Origin: Sulfitobacter sediminilitoris
GTDB lineage: Bacteria; Pseudomonadota; Alphaproteobacteria; Rhodobacterales; Rhodobacteraceae
Reading direction: 5' to 3'
DNA: 64,000 nucleotides
NCBI RefSeq assembly: GCF_010667575.1
Contig: NZ_JAABNT010000004.1
Coordinates: forward strand, 62,001-126,000
Part shown: piece by piece, positions 9,359 to 17,273 of the stretch
Position numbering within the stretch: the stretch's first letter is position 1
Layout of the letters: every line of letters starts with the position of its first letter
Position numbers and translations under genes: made by a program
Notes under the pieces: generated by a model
Told to the model about the DNA's origin: nothing
What the model saw: the letters and a program-made list of their open reading frames with translations, nothing else
The model's database searches: none

Positions 9359-9378
9359 ATTTCGATATTTCTAGAAAT
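9359..9378. promoter_or_regulatory. Palindromic operator 2 touching the arsR start codon
   Basis: ATTTCGA-TATTTC-TAGAAAT, the same palindrome as operator 1 with one arm mismatch. It ends on the base before the arsR ATG. A possible promoter overlaps it (TTGCAA at 9344-9349, TATTTC at 9366-9371, 16-base spacer), which would place the transcription start at or next to the ATG. No Shine-Dalgarno sequence is visible, so the message may be leaderless. Confidence 0.55.
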
Positions 9379-9723
9379 ATGAAAAACAGACCACAAAACA
9401 TCCCGCCCCTCACCCTTGCGGCAGCAAGTTTCGCAGCTCTCGGCTCAGAACAACGCCTGTCCGTGTTGCGAACGCTTGTGCGTGCTGGACCAGACGGCCT
9501 GACCATCGGGGCGCTTGGCGAACGGACTGGCGTGACAGGATCAACGCTGACCCATCACCTCAAGCTGCTGACCGCTACGGGCCTAGTGAAGCAGGAACGC
9601 CAAGGGCGCAGCACGATCTGCGCTGCTGTCGCCTACGAAGAGATCGAGGCGCTTTCGAACTTTCTTCTTACCGAATGCTGCGCCGATGCGCCCGCACCCT
9701 GCAAGGAACACGACCATGGCTGA
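9379..9723 (+). CDS. arsR: ArsR-family metalloregulator with C-terminal cysteines
   Basis: 114 residues. The start MKNRPQNIPP at 9379 is preferred over a much longer frame from 8740 that merely runs antisense to the glycosylase gene. A winged-helix core is clear: ALGSEQRLSVLRTLVRAGPD, then GVTGSTLTHHLKLLTATGLV (the recognition helix) and KQERQGRSTICAAV. The C-terminus has Cys100, Cys101 and Cys108, an arrangement like the arsenite site of the Acidithiobacillus ArsR (a CC pair plus a third Cys). Arsenite or methylarsenite sensing is therefore the best inference. The stop overlaps the permease start by eight bases. Confidence 0.88.
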   Translation: MKNRPQNIPPLTLAAASFAALGSEQRLSVLRTLVRAGPDGLTIGALGERTGVTGSTLTHHLKLLTATGLVKQERQGRSTICAAVAYEEIEALSNFLLTECCADAPAPCKEHDHG

Positions 9724-10744
9724 TACAACCCAAACCCTCGCGCGTTTTCAACAGCGCTGGAACCCCGGTGCATGGGGGATCATCCTTGGCATACTGGCCA
9801 TTGTGGCTCTGCTGGCCCCCGACACACTTTGGGAAACCATCGCCTTTACCGCCACAGCGCTTGGTCACACCGCGCCCTTCATCGCCTTCGCGGTGCTCGC
9901 CGTTGCCTACCTCAAGGCCAGCGGGGCCGAGAGCCTTCTTGCCAAGGCATTTGAGGGTAATCCTGCGCGCATGATCGTCATGGCAGCCCTGCTGGGTGGA
10001 CTGTCGCCGTTCTGCTCTTGCGAGGTCATCCCTTTCATCGCTGCCCTTCTGGCCGTCGGTGCGCCCTTGGGGGCTGTGATGGCCTTCTGGCTGGCCTCTC
10101 CATTGATGGATCCCGCGATGTTTGCAATCACTTCGGGTACGCTGGGCTATGACTTTGCGATTGCCAAAACCCTTGCAGCAGTCAGCATTGGCATGATGGG
10201 AGGTTTCGCCGTCATGCTTACGGCAAACACGCCCGTCTTTGTGAATCCATTGCGTGAGGCTCCTGCCGTAGGCAGTTGTTGTTCCGCGAAAAAACCCTTC
10301 TCTGGCGCACCGGTCTGGAAGTTCTGGCAGGTTGCCGAGCGGCGCCAGACATTTGGCAAGACAGCTTTTGACAATGCGCTTTTTCTCACCAAATGGCTGA
10401 CCCTTGCCTACCTGATCGAAGCGCTGATGCTGCGTTATATCCCTGCCGAGATGATTGCCGGTGTGCTTGGCGGCGATGGCATTGTGCCGATCCTGCTGGG
10501 CGCGATCGTGGGCGCACCTGCCTACCTCAACGGCTACGCCGCCGTGCCGCTGGTTGATGCGCTGTTGCAGCAAGGCATGAGCCAGGGGGCTGCGATGTCC
10601 TTTGTCATCGCAGGCGGCGTCAGCTGTATCCCGGCGGCCATTGCGGTCTGGGCATTGGTCAAACCACGCGTCTTTGCCGCCTACCTTGGCTTTGCCCTGG
10701 CAGGGGCGATTGCGGCCGGGCTGATCTGGCAAACCGTCGCCTAA
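9716..10744 (+). CDS. Permease of the UPF0718/ArsP type
   Basis: 342 residues from the ATG at 9716, overlapping arsR. Around eight membrane segments are present. LSPFCSCEVIPF (about residue 97) is the conserved cysteine-containing motif of this permease family, and its mirror copy GGVSCIPAAIAVWALVKP lies near the C-terminus. A cytoplasmic loop has a further Cys-Cys pair in VGSCCSAKKPF. ArsP members export trivalent organoarsenicals; the coupling to a cysteine-type ArsR favours this role, though other family members have unknown cargo. Followed by an 11-base-pair hairpin. Confidence 0.85.
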   Translation: MADTTQTLARFQQRWNPGAWGIILGILAIVALLAPDTLWETIAFTATALGHTAPFIAFAVLAVAYLKASGAESLLAKAFEGNPARMIVMAALLGGLSPFCSCEVIPFIAALLAVGAPLGAVMAFWLASPLMDPAMFAITSGTLGYDFAIAKTLAAVSIGMMGGFAVMLTANTPVFVNPLREAPAVGSCCSAKKPFSGAPVWKFWQVAERRQTFGKTAFDNALFLTKWLTLAYLIEALMLRYIPAEMIAGVLGGDGIVPILLGAIVGAPAYLNGYAAVPLVDALLQQGMSQGAAMSFVIAGGVSCIPAAIAVWALVKPRVFAAYLGFALAGAIAAGLIWQTVA

Positions 10745-10769
10745 ACGGTCACACCACTGCCAACGCGGC

Positions 10770-10795
10770 GTACAACGGGCAAACGCCCGTTGTAC
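10770..10795 (+). terminator. Hairpin after the permease gene
   Basis: A perfect 11-base inverted repeat, GTACAACGGGC and GCCCGTTGTAC, with an AAAC loop, 25 bases after the permease stop. The following bases (TTATG) give only a poor U-tract, so it may work with help or as a 3' protective stem. Confidence 0.55.
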
Positions 10796-10906
10796 TTATG
10801 CAAAGAAATAAGCCATAATATCGTCAAAGTCGCGGTGTAGACCGCCCCCGAACCTCTGGCACAAGAGGATGAGGCAGACGACACCATAACAGCAACCGGA
10901 GCAGGC

Positions 10907-11566
10907 ATGCTGGAATTCGAAAATGTATCCAAGTCCTTCTGGACGGGGACACAGCATAAGGTGATCCTTGACAAGGCATCGTTTCGCGTGCCTTTGGGTC
11001 GCTCTCTTGGCATTCTCGCTCCCAATGGCACTGGCAAGACAACGCTGATCAACATGATGGCAGGGCTGGAAAAACCCGACGAGGGCGAGATCCGGCGCAG
11101 CTGCAACATCTCTTTTCCGCTGGGCTTTATGGGCGGCGTGGTTGGCAAGGTCTCGGCCATGGAAAACGCCCGGTACATCGCGCGACTTTATGGCCTTGAC
11201 CCTGATTATGTCGAAAGCTTCTGCCGCTGGCTGTGCAATTTGGGTGAATATTTCGATCAACCGCTTGGCACTTATTCCGCAGGAATGCGCGCGCGGTTTT
11301 CCTTTGCACTGATGCTGGCGCTTGATTTCGACATGTACCTGATTGACGAGGGCATGCCATCGACTACGGATGTGGAATTCAACCGCAAGGCGGGCGAAAT
11401 CCTGCAGGAACGCCTGCGTACGACCACGATCATCATCGTCTCCCACCAACCTGAAGTGCTTGAGAAATTTGCCCGCTCTGCGGCCGTTCTTGTGAACGGC
11501 CAGTTCATCATGTTCGACACCTTGGAAGAAGCGAAACAGCTCTATGACTACGAAACCCAAGGCTAG
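10907..11566 (+). CDS. kpsT: Capsule polysaccharide export ABC transporter ATP-binding protein
   Basis: 219 residues, the usual size for KpsT, the ATPase that drives group 2 capsule export across the inner membrane. Walker A is LAPNGTGKTT (about residues 37-46), with Ala in place of the usual first Gly of the P-loop. The signature is YSAGMRARFSFAL, the form used by polysaccharide exporters in place of LSGGQ. Walker B is MYLIDEG and the switch histidine is in VSHQ. The partner permease KpsM is not adjacent. The stop lies 23 bases inside the kpsE frame. Confidence 0.92.
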   Translation: MLEFENVSKSFWTGTQHKVILDKASFRVPLGRSLGILAPNGTGKTTLINMMAGLEKPDEGEIRRSCNISFPLGFMGGVVGKVSAMENARYIARLYGLDPDYVESFCRWLCNLGEYFDQPLGTYSAGMRARFSFALMLALDFDMYLIDEGMPSTTDVEFNRKAGEILQERLRTTTIIIVSHQPEVLEKFARSAAVLVNGQFIMFDTLEEAKQLYDYETQG

Positions 11567-13256
11567 AAAATTCCGCATCAAGCGGAGCACGCCGACATCC
11601 GCCAGCCCAAACGCTGCCGCGGCTGAGAGTTCAGAGGCGCGCGCGCCGGCTGCGAAAGAAACGCCCAAGCCGCAAGCGCCGCGTCCTGTACCGTCTGAGT
11701 CTACCAAGCCCGCCGCTGCGAAGCCGAAAGACCCAAAGCCTGAAGCTGCACCAGAACAGACGGTCCGGGCTGGCGAAGTGTCTTCGGCCAAGGAAGTGGT
11801 TGGCGAAACCGACATGGACGCCATCCGCCACGAGGGTCTTACCGGACGACAGCTGCGCATGGCGCGTCGGGTGGCACAAAAGCACAACCTTGCACCAACG
11901 TCCGACTTCGACGCGGTACGCTTGCTGCGTGATAAGGGGATCGACCCGTTCCAGCGCTCCAACATGCTTGAACTGGTTGTTCCACAGAACGAGGGTGATC
12001 AACAGATCGCGCCGCCGGCCAACCAGCCCCAGATCGGCCGTGTGCAATTGCCACAGACCGTGCCTGCGGGCAGCATGAACCTGCCCTCGACAGAGCTGAA
12101 CCCGGCAGAACGACGCCAGCGCGAAATCTCGGAAATCCAGCGCGACATCACAAGCCGCCGCCGCCGCAAGCTTGGCTTGCTCATGGTGCGGCTTGCGTTC
12201 TTTGTCATGCTGCCCACTTTCGCGGCTGCGTATTATTTCTACAACCTAGCCACCCCCATGTACGCCACCAACAGCCAGTTCCTGATCATTCAGAGCGAGG
12301 GCGGCGGCGGCACCAGCCCCTTTGGCAACATCCTGCCAACACAGTTCGCCAACTCTGCGGATAGCATCGCAACACAAGCCTATCTGCAATCCAAGGACGC
12401 AATGTTGCGCCTTGATCAGGACGTCGGATTCAAGAGCCACTTTGCAACGGCCGACATCGACCCGATTCAACGTCTGGCGGAAGATGCGACAAACGAAGAA
12501 GCCTATAAAATCTACAAGAAGAATGTGAAAATTGGCTACGATCCTACCGAAGGTGTGATCCGCCTTGAGGTGATTGCCTCCGATCCGAATATCTCGGCTT
12601 CCTTCTCAGAAAGCCTCATTGATTACGCCGAACAGCGCGTGAATGACCTGAGCAAGCAAAAGCGTGAAGACGGAATGAGGGACGCGCTTGAAGGATTTGA
12701 AAAAGCACAACAAAAAAGGCGCGACGCACAAGAGGCCCTGATCCGCCTTCAGGTTGAGAACGGCGTCGACCCAGAGGCCGAGATCGCTGCCATCCGGGGT
12801 CAGATCAGCAACTACGAAACGCTGCTGATCGAAAAGGAACTGGAACTGGCAGCACTGCTCGACAACGCACGCCCCAACCGCGCCAAGGTGGACGGGGCAC
12901 GCGGTGATGTGCGCCGCCTGAACGACCAGCTTGCAAAGCTCAAGGAGCGGATGAACACCGCGACGGAGGGCGAAAATTCGCTGGCGAAGAAGGCTGTAAC
13001 GATGCAGCTGGCCCAAGCCGATCTGGCCGCCGCCGATATGGTCCTGCAATCAGCACAAACCGCGATGGAACAGGCCCGTACAGAGGCGAACCGTCAGGTT
13101 CGCTACCTGACGGTTGCCGTACAGCCCGTGGCCCCCGAAGAGGCCACATATCCACGCAAGTTTGAAAACACGATCTTGGCATTCCTTATCTTTGCAGGCA
13201 TCTACCTTATGTTGTCCCTGACAGCATCGATCCTCAGAGAACAGGTAACTTCATGA
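11544..13256 (+). CDS. kpsE: Capsule polysaccharide export inner-membrane protein (PCP-3, KpsE-like)
   Basis: 570 residues. A long, basic and Pro/Ala-rich N-terminal cytoplasmic region of about 210 residues precedes a first membrane helix (about 212-232). Next come a periplasmic Wzz-type domain with heavy coiled coil (about 360-530) and a second membrane helix near the C-terminus (543-565). This is the layout of polysaccharide co-polymerase class 3 proteins, which link the inner-membrane exporter to the outer-membrane channel. The extended N-terminus makes it longer than E. coli KpsE (about 380). Overlaps kpsT and, by four bases, kdsA. Confidence 0.88.
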   Translation: MTTKPKARKFRIKRSTPTSASPNAAAAESSEARAPAAKETPKPQAPRPVPSESTKPAAAKPKDPKPEAAPEQTVRAGEVSSAKEVVGETDMDAIRHEGLTGRQLRMARRVAQKHNLAPTSDFDAVRLLRDKGIDPFQRSNMLELVVPQNEGDQQIAPPANQPQIGRVQLPQTVPAGSMNLPSTELNPAERRQREISEIQRDITSRRRRKLGLLMVRLAFFVMLPTFAAAYYFYNLATPMYATNSQFLIIQSEGGGGTSPFGNILPTQFANSADSIATQAYLQSKDAMLRLDQDVGFKSHFATADIDPIQRLAEDATNEEAYKIYKKNVKIGYDPTEGVIRLEVIASDPNISASFSESLIDYAEQRVNDLSKQKREDGMRDALEGFEKAQQKRRDAQEALIRLQVENGVDPEAEIAAIRGQISNYETLLIEKELELAALLDNARPNRAKVDGARGDVRRLNDQLAKLKERMNTATEGENSLAKKAVTMQLAQADLAAADMVLQSAQTAMEQARTEANRQVRYLTVAVQPVAPEEATYPRKFENTILAFLIFAGIYLMLSLTASILREQVTS

Positions 13257-14086
13257 CCCAAGTCACAGTCGGTGACGTGATCATCGGAAACGACCGCCCG
13301 CTGACAGTGATTGCGGGGCCGTGCCAGCTGGAAAGCGAAGACCACGCCCAGATGATCGCAGGCCGCATGAAAGAGGCCTGCAAGGCAGTTGGGGCGCAAT
13401 ACGTCTTCAAGGCCAGCTACGACAAAGCCAACCGCACATCGCTTGCAGGCACGCGCGGTTTGGGGATCGACGAAGGATTGAAAGTGCTGCAATCGGTAGC
13501 CAGGGCCAATGATCTGCCTGTCCTGACCGACGTCCACACCGAAGCCCAATGCGCCATCGCAGCCGAGGCCGTCGACATCCTGCAAATCCCTGCGTTCTTG
13601 TGCCGCCAGACTGACATCCTGCTGGCCGCAGGCGAAACCGGCAAGGTCGTGAACGTCAAGAAAGGCCAGTGGCTCGCCCCTTGGGAAATGGGCAATATCG
13701 TCGACAAGATCGAAAGCACCGGCAACAAACGCATTCTGCTGACCGAACGCGGCACCGCCTTCGGCTACAATACCCTCGTGGCCGACATGCGCGCCCTGCC
13801 CCAGATGGCACAGACGGGCTATCCGGTGGTGATGGACGCCACCCATTCCGTCGCCCAGCCCGGCGGGCAAGGCACGTCTTCCGGCGGACAGCGTGAATTC
13901 GCCCCCGTGATGGCACGCGCGGCGGTCGCCATCGGCGTGGCGGCGGTCTTTATCGAGACCCATGAGGATCCGGACAACGCCCCCAGCGATGGCCCCAATA
14001 TGATCTACCTCGATCAGATGCCCGATCTCATCGCAACGCTGATGAAGTTCGACGCGCTGGCCAAGGAACACCCCCTCACCTTCTAA
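13253..14086 (+). CDS. kdsA: 3-deoxy-8-phosphooctulonate synthase
   Basis: 277 residues, typical length. It condenses phosphoenolpyruvate with arabinose 5-phosphate to give KDO 8-phosphate, the precursor of the KDO used in lipopolysaccharide core and in the capsule lipid linker. Seen: AGPCQLES (about 21-28), KASYDKANRTS (about 55), DVHTEAQC, LLTERGTAFGYNTLV and DATHSVAQPGGQG. It is coupled to kpsE by an ATGA overlap, so its position in the capsule module points to provision of KDO for capsule export. Confidence 0.96.
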   Translation: MTQVTVGDVIIGNDRPLTVIAGPCQLESEDHAQMIAGRMKEACKAVGAQYVFKASYDKANRTSLAGTRGLGIDEGLKVLQSVARANDLPVLTDVHTEAQCAIAAEAVDILQIPAFLCRQTDILLAAGETGKVVNVKKGQWLAPWEMGNIVDKIESTGNKRILLTERGTAFGYNTLVADMRALPQMAQTGYPVVMDATHSVAQPGGQGTSSGGQREFAPVMARAAVAIGVAAVFIETHEDPDNAPSDGPNMIYLDQMPDLIATLMKFDALAKEHPLTF

Positions 14087-14104
14087 AGACCAAAGGCGAT
14101 ACCT

Positions 14105-15601
14105 GTGACCAAACCCGTTTCTTCCGTTTCCCAGAACACCTGGGAATTCCTGCGCGACGCGATGATCACGCCTACCGGTTTCCGCGAATATGATGCACGC
14201 TGGAAATACCCCGATGACATCAACCTGCCCGGCATCACCGCGCTTGGCCTCGGCCTTGGCACACAGATGCAGCAGCGCGGGATCGAACCCGTCATTGCCG
14301 TCGGCAACGACTACCGCGACTATTCGCTTTCGATCAAGAATGCCTTGATCATCGGCCTGATGCAGGCTGGCATTCATGTAAAGGACATAGGCCCGGCCCT
14401 GAGCCCCATGGCCTATTTCGCGCAATTTCACCTTGGTGCCCCGGCGGTTGCCATGGTCACCGCCAGCCACAATCCGAACGGCTGGACCGGCGTGAAGATG
14501 GGCTTCGAACGCCCCCTTACCCACGGCCCCGATGAGATGGCGGAGCTGCGCGATATCGTACTGAACGGCTTGGGCAAGCCGCTGTCTGGCGGCGGCTACG
14601 AGTTCATCGATGGCGTGCGCGAGGCTTACCTCGATGACCTCGTGGGGGACTTCAAGATGACCCGCAAGCTCAAGGTGGTCTGCGCCACCGGCAACGGCAC
14701 CGCGTCAGCTTTTGCGCCGGAACTTTTCAAACGCATTGGGGTGGAGGTTGTCGAAAGCCACAACCGCCTCGACTACACGTTCCCGCATTACAATCCCAAT
14801 CCCGAAGCCATGGAGATGCTCCATGACATGAGCGCGAGCGTCAAAGCCTCCGGCGCGGATTTCGCACTGGGGTTTGATGGCGATGGCGACCGCTGCGGCG
14901 TGGTGGACGATGAGGGCGAAGAGATATTTGCCGACAAGGTGGGCGTGATCATGGCCCGCGATCTGGCCAAACTCTACCCCGGCGCCACCTTTGTGGCCGA
15001 CGTCAAATCCACCGGCCTTTTCGCCTCCGATCCCGAGCTTCTGAAACATGGCGTCAAAGCAGACTACTGGAAGACCGGCCATTCGCACATGAAACGCCGC
15101 GTCAAGGAAATTGGCGCGCTGGCTGGGTTCGAAAAATCAGGCCACTACTTCCTCGCTGAACCCATCGGACGGGGCTATGACTGCGGCATGCGGGTCGCCG
15201 TGGAAATCTGCAAACTGATGGACCGCAACCCGGATAAATCCATGTCAGACCTGCGCAAGGCGTTGCCCCGGACATGGTCCACACCCACCATGTCCCCCTA
15301 TGCCTCTGACGAGGAAAAGTACGACATCCTCGCCCGGCTTGTGGACAAGCTGGTGGCCAAGCACGAAGCCGGTGAAAAGATCGCCGGCCGCGCTATCAAA
15401 GAGGTTGTCACCGTAAACGGGGCGCGCGTGATCCTCGACAATGGCGGCTGGGGTCTGGTTCGGGCGTCATCCAACACGCCCAACCTTGTTGTGGTCTGCG
15501 AAAGCCCAACGTCAGAGGATGAATTGCGCGCGATCTTCAAAGACATTGATGCTGTCATTCGCACCGAACCCGGCGTTGGCGACTACGATCAGACCATCTG
15601 A
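14105..15601 (+). CDS. Phosphomannomutase/phosphoglucomutase
   Basis: 498 residues from a GTG start 18 bases after kdsA. Alpha-D-phosphohexomutase: the phosphoserine loop is VTASHNPNGWTG with Ser121, the metal loop is DGDGDR at 257-262, and the sugar-binding loop is EKSGHYF. It interconverts hexose 6- and 1-phosphates, feeding GDP-mannose or UDP-glucose synthesis, which fits its place behind the capsule genes. Whether it prefers mannose or glucose cannot be decided from the motifs seen. Confidence 0.92.
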   Translation: MTKPVSSVSQNTWEFLRDAMITPTGFREYDARWKYPDDINLPGITALGLGLGTQMQQRGIEPVIAVGNDYRDYSLSIKNALIIGLMQAGIHVKDIGPALSPMAYFAQFHLGAPAVAMVTASHNPNGWTGVKMGFERPLTHGPDEMAELRDIVLNGLGKPLSGGGYEFIDGVREAYLDDLVGDFKMTRKLKVVCATGNGTASAFAPELFKRIGVEVVESHNRLDYTFPHYNPNPEAMEMLHDMSASVKASGADFALGFDGDGDRCGVVDDEGEEIFADKVGVIMARDLAKLYPGATFVADVKSTGLFASDPELLKHGVKADYWKTGHSHMKRRVKEIGALAGFEKSGHYFLAEPIGRGYDCGMRVAVEICKLMDRNPDKSMSDLRKALPRTWSTPTMSPYASDEEKYDILARLVDKLVAKHEAGEKIAGRAIKEVVTVNGARVILDNGGWGLVRASSNTPNLVVVCESPTSEDELRAIFKDIDAVIRTEPGVGDYDQTI

Positions 15602-15639
15602 GCTTCATCTTTCTACTACAATTCTGCCGGGGAGTTTGA

Positions 15640-15656
15640 GGGGGTGCAAAACCCCC
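15640..15656. terminator. Weak hairpin between convergent genes
   Basis: GGGGGT-GCAAA-ACCCCC lies between the phosphohexomutase and trpF, which converge here. No U-tract follows on either strand, so termination is only a possibility. Confidence 0.3.
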
Positions 15657-15709
15657 CCATCCGATTTGGCGGAACCAAATCAATAAAATCGAATGCGCGC
15701 CCCGCGCGC

Positions 15710-16357
15710 TCAATCGGGCAGTGCTGCCCGGCAAAAACCCTGGATCAAGGCCGCATCCTTCACACCAGGCGCAGACTCGACAGCAGATGACACGTCCACC
15801 TGCCGCGCCCCCGTCACGCGAATGGCCTCTGCCACCGTCTCGGAAGTAAGACCGCCCGCGAGCATCCAGGGCACCGGCCAACGTCTCCCGGCAATGAGTG
15901 TCCAGTCAAAGGCCAGCCCATTGCCGCCGGGCAGGTCCGCGCCCTTTGGCGGCTTCGTGTCCACCAACAACTGATCCGCCACGCGACCGTAGGCATCCAA
16001 TGCGGCCAGATCCTCTGGTCCGCCCACCCCCACAGCCTTCATCACAGGAAGGCCATAGCGCGCCTTGATCTCGGCCACGCGCTCTGGCGTCTCACTGCCG
16101 TGAAGCTGGAGCATGTCGATCGGCACCACGGCGGTCAGCGCGTCCAATTCAGCGTCGGTAGGATTGACGACAAGCGCAACCTTGCAGATCCCCTCAGGTG
16201 TCAGCGCAGCCAGTTCAGCGGCCTTCTCAGGCGTCACATAGCGCGGAGATTTCGGAAAAAAGTTCAATCCGATATACCGCGCACCAGCATCCACCACAGC
16301 AGTGATGTCCTGAGGGCGTGTGACCCCGCAAATCTTTACATTAACGTCAGAGGGCAT
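15710..16357 (-). CDS. trpF: Phosphoribosylanthranilate isomerase
   Basis: 215 residues, normal for TrpF, which isomerises phosphoribosylanthranilate in tryptophan synthesis. Seen: [11 protein letters not shown] with catalytic Cys10, [22 protein letters not shown], and the C-terminal [13 protein letters not shown] followed by VDVSSAVE, with the general acid Asp and the phosphate-binding loops of the TIM barrel. It follows lapA with a nine-base gap, in the ihfB-lapA-trpF order common in Rhodobacterales. Confidence 0.97.
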   Translation of the reverse strand: MPSDVNVKICGVTRPQDITAVVDAGARYIGLNFFPKSPRYVTPEKAAELAALTPEGICKVALVVNPTDAELDALTAVVPIDMLQLHGSETPERVAEIKARYGLPVMKAVGVGGPEDLAALDAYGRVADQLLVDTKPPKGADLPGGNGLAFDWTLIAGRRWPVPWMLAGGLTSETVAEAIRVTGARQVDVSSAVESAPGVKDAALIQGFCRAALPD

Positions 16358-16366
16358 GCGCGTGGC

Positions 16367-16717
16367 TTAGCTGGCCTCGTCAAGCAGCGCAAGGACCTCG
16401 TCTTTGCCCTTGTGCTTCTCGCCCTTCAGGCGCGCCACTTCGCGTTCCAGACGCCGTGTCTCGCGGGCCAGACGTGCTTTCTCGGCCCGCTCACCGTATT
16501 CGCGGATCCATTCCCAGATGAAACCGACCAGCAAACCCGCGACGATGCTGCCCAAGATCACCAGAAACAGCGGCAGTTGCACCGAAGGGTTCACTGCGAA
16601 CCAGCCCGCTACCTCCTGCGGCAGCACCTGCAGGGTCACCATCGCACGGTTCGCCAAAGCGACCGAAATCAGCGCCACCGCAAAAATGGCGATACAAAGG
16701 TAACGAACATAGCGCAT
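16367..16717 (-). CDS. lapA: LapA family (DUF1049) membrane protein
   Basis: 116 residues with two membrane helices (about 3-23 and 49-70), then a charged helical cytoplasmic tail with heptad character (EKARLARETRRLEREVARLK). This is the layout of LapA/YciS, a lipopolysaccharide assembly factor in E. coli. The start shares one base with the ihfB stop (TGATG on the minus strand). The symbol is by family resemblance. Confidence 0.8.
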   Translation of the reverse strand: MRYVRYLCIAIFAVALISVALANRAMVTLQVLPQEVAGWFAVNPSVQLPLFLVILGSIVAGLLVGFIWEWIREYGERAEKARLARETRRLEREVARLKGEKHKGKDEVLALLDEAS

Positions 16718-17001
16718 CAGCTTTTCCCGTTCAGCCTGTCCCGAAGCAATTTGCCGGTCTTAAAGAACGGCACGTGCTTCTCTTCCACATGAACGGTTTC
16801 ACCCGTCCGTGGGTTCCGGCCTACCCTTGCATCCCGCTTCTTGACGGAAAAGGCGCCAAATCCGCGCAGCTCCACCCGGTTGCCCTTGGCCATAGCGCCG
16901 GTAATCTCGTCAAAGATGGTGTTCACAATCCGCTCGACATCCCGCTGGTAGAGGTGTGGGTTGTCATCCGCAATTTTCTGGATGAGTTCTGACCGGATCA
17001 T
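16717..17001 (-). CDS. ihfB: Integration host factor beta subunit
   Basis: 94 residues from [11 protein letters not shown], the standard IHF-beta start; an in-frame upstream codon at 17025 would add eight residues without support. A G-rich ribosome site stands just upstream. The protein bends DNA as a heterodimer with IhfA. The DNA-intercalating arm is visible: [21 protein letters not shown], with the conserved RNPxTG tip. Downstream of rpsA in the conserved order. Confidence 0.96.
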   Translation of the reverse strand: MIRSELIQKIADDNPHLYQRDVERIVNTIFDEITGAMAKGNRVELRGFGAFSVKKRDARVGRNPRTGETVHVEEKHVPFFKTGKLLRDRLNGKS

Positions 17002-17218
17002 CTTGGTATCCCCCCCGCGAGACATTTTTTTCTGTAGAGCACACCCAACTATAGCAAAATCCTCGCATTCGGGAAGTCAGTGGTTTCACCCCGCTTCCGA
17101 TTTTTATGCGAGAAGTGGCTGTTTTTCTGTGTTTTTTTGGAGGTTTGTTCGCCGGCCCTCGGGGCTGATGCAGATTCCTCCGCCAAGCCAGCAAAAGCGG
17201 GTAACCCGATTCGCAACG

Positions 17219-17249
17219 AAAAGGGCCCCACGCTTGATGCGCGGGGCCC
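17219..17249 (-). terminator. Rho-independent terminator of rpsA
   Basis: On the minus strand GGGCCCC and its complement (arms 17243-17249 and 17223-17229) form a GC-rich stem with further pairing inside, followed by TTTTC. It lies 25 bases after the rpsA stop. Confidence 0.85.
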
Positions 17250-17273
17250 TCCAAATTTCAAACCAATCAAGGC

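Noticed and set aside
8740-9378. Long N-terminal extension of the ArsR frame
   Set aside because: Runs antisense to the glycosylase gene and crosses both operators. The ArsR domain begins shortly after the ATG at 9379.
13202-14524. 440-codon open frame on the minus strand
   Set aside because: It lies antisense to kdsA and the phosphohexomutase, both with clear motifs. It is a by-product of high GC content and codon bias.
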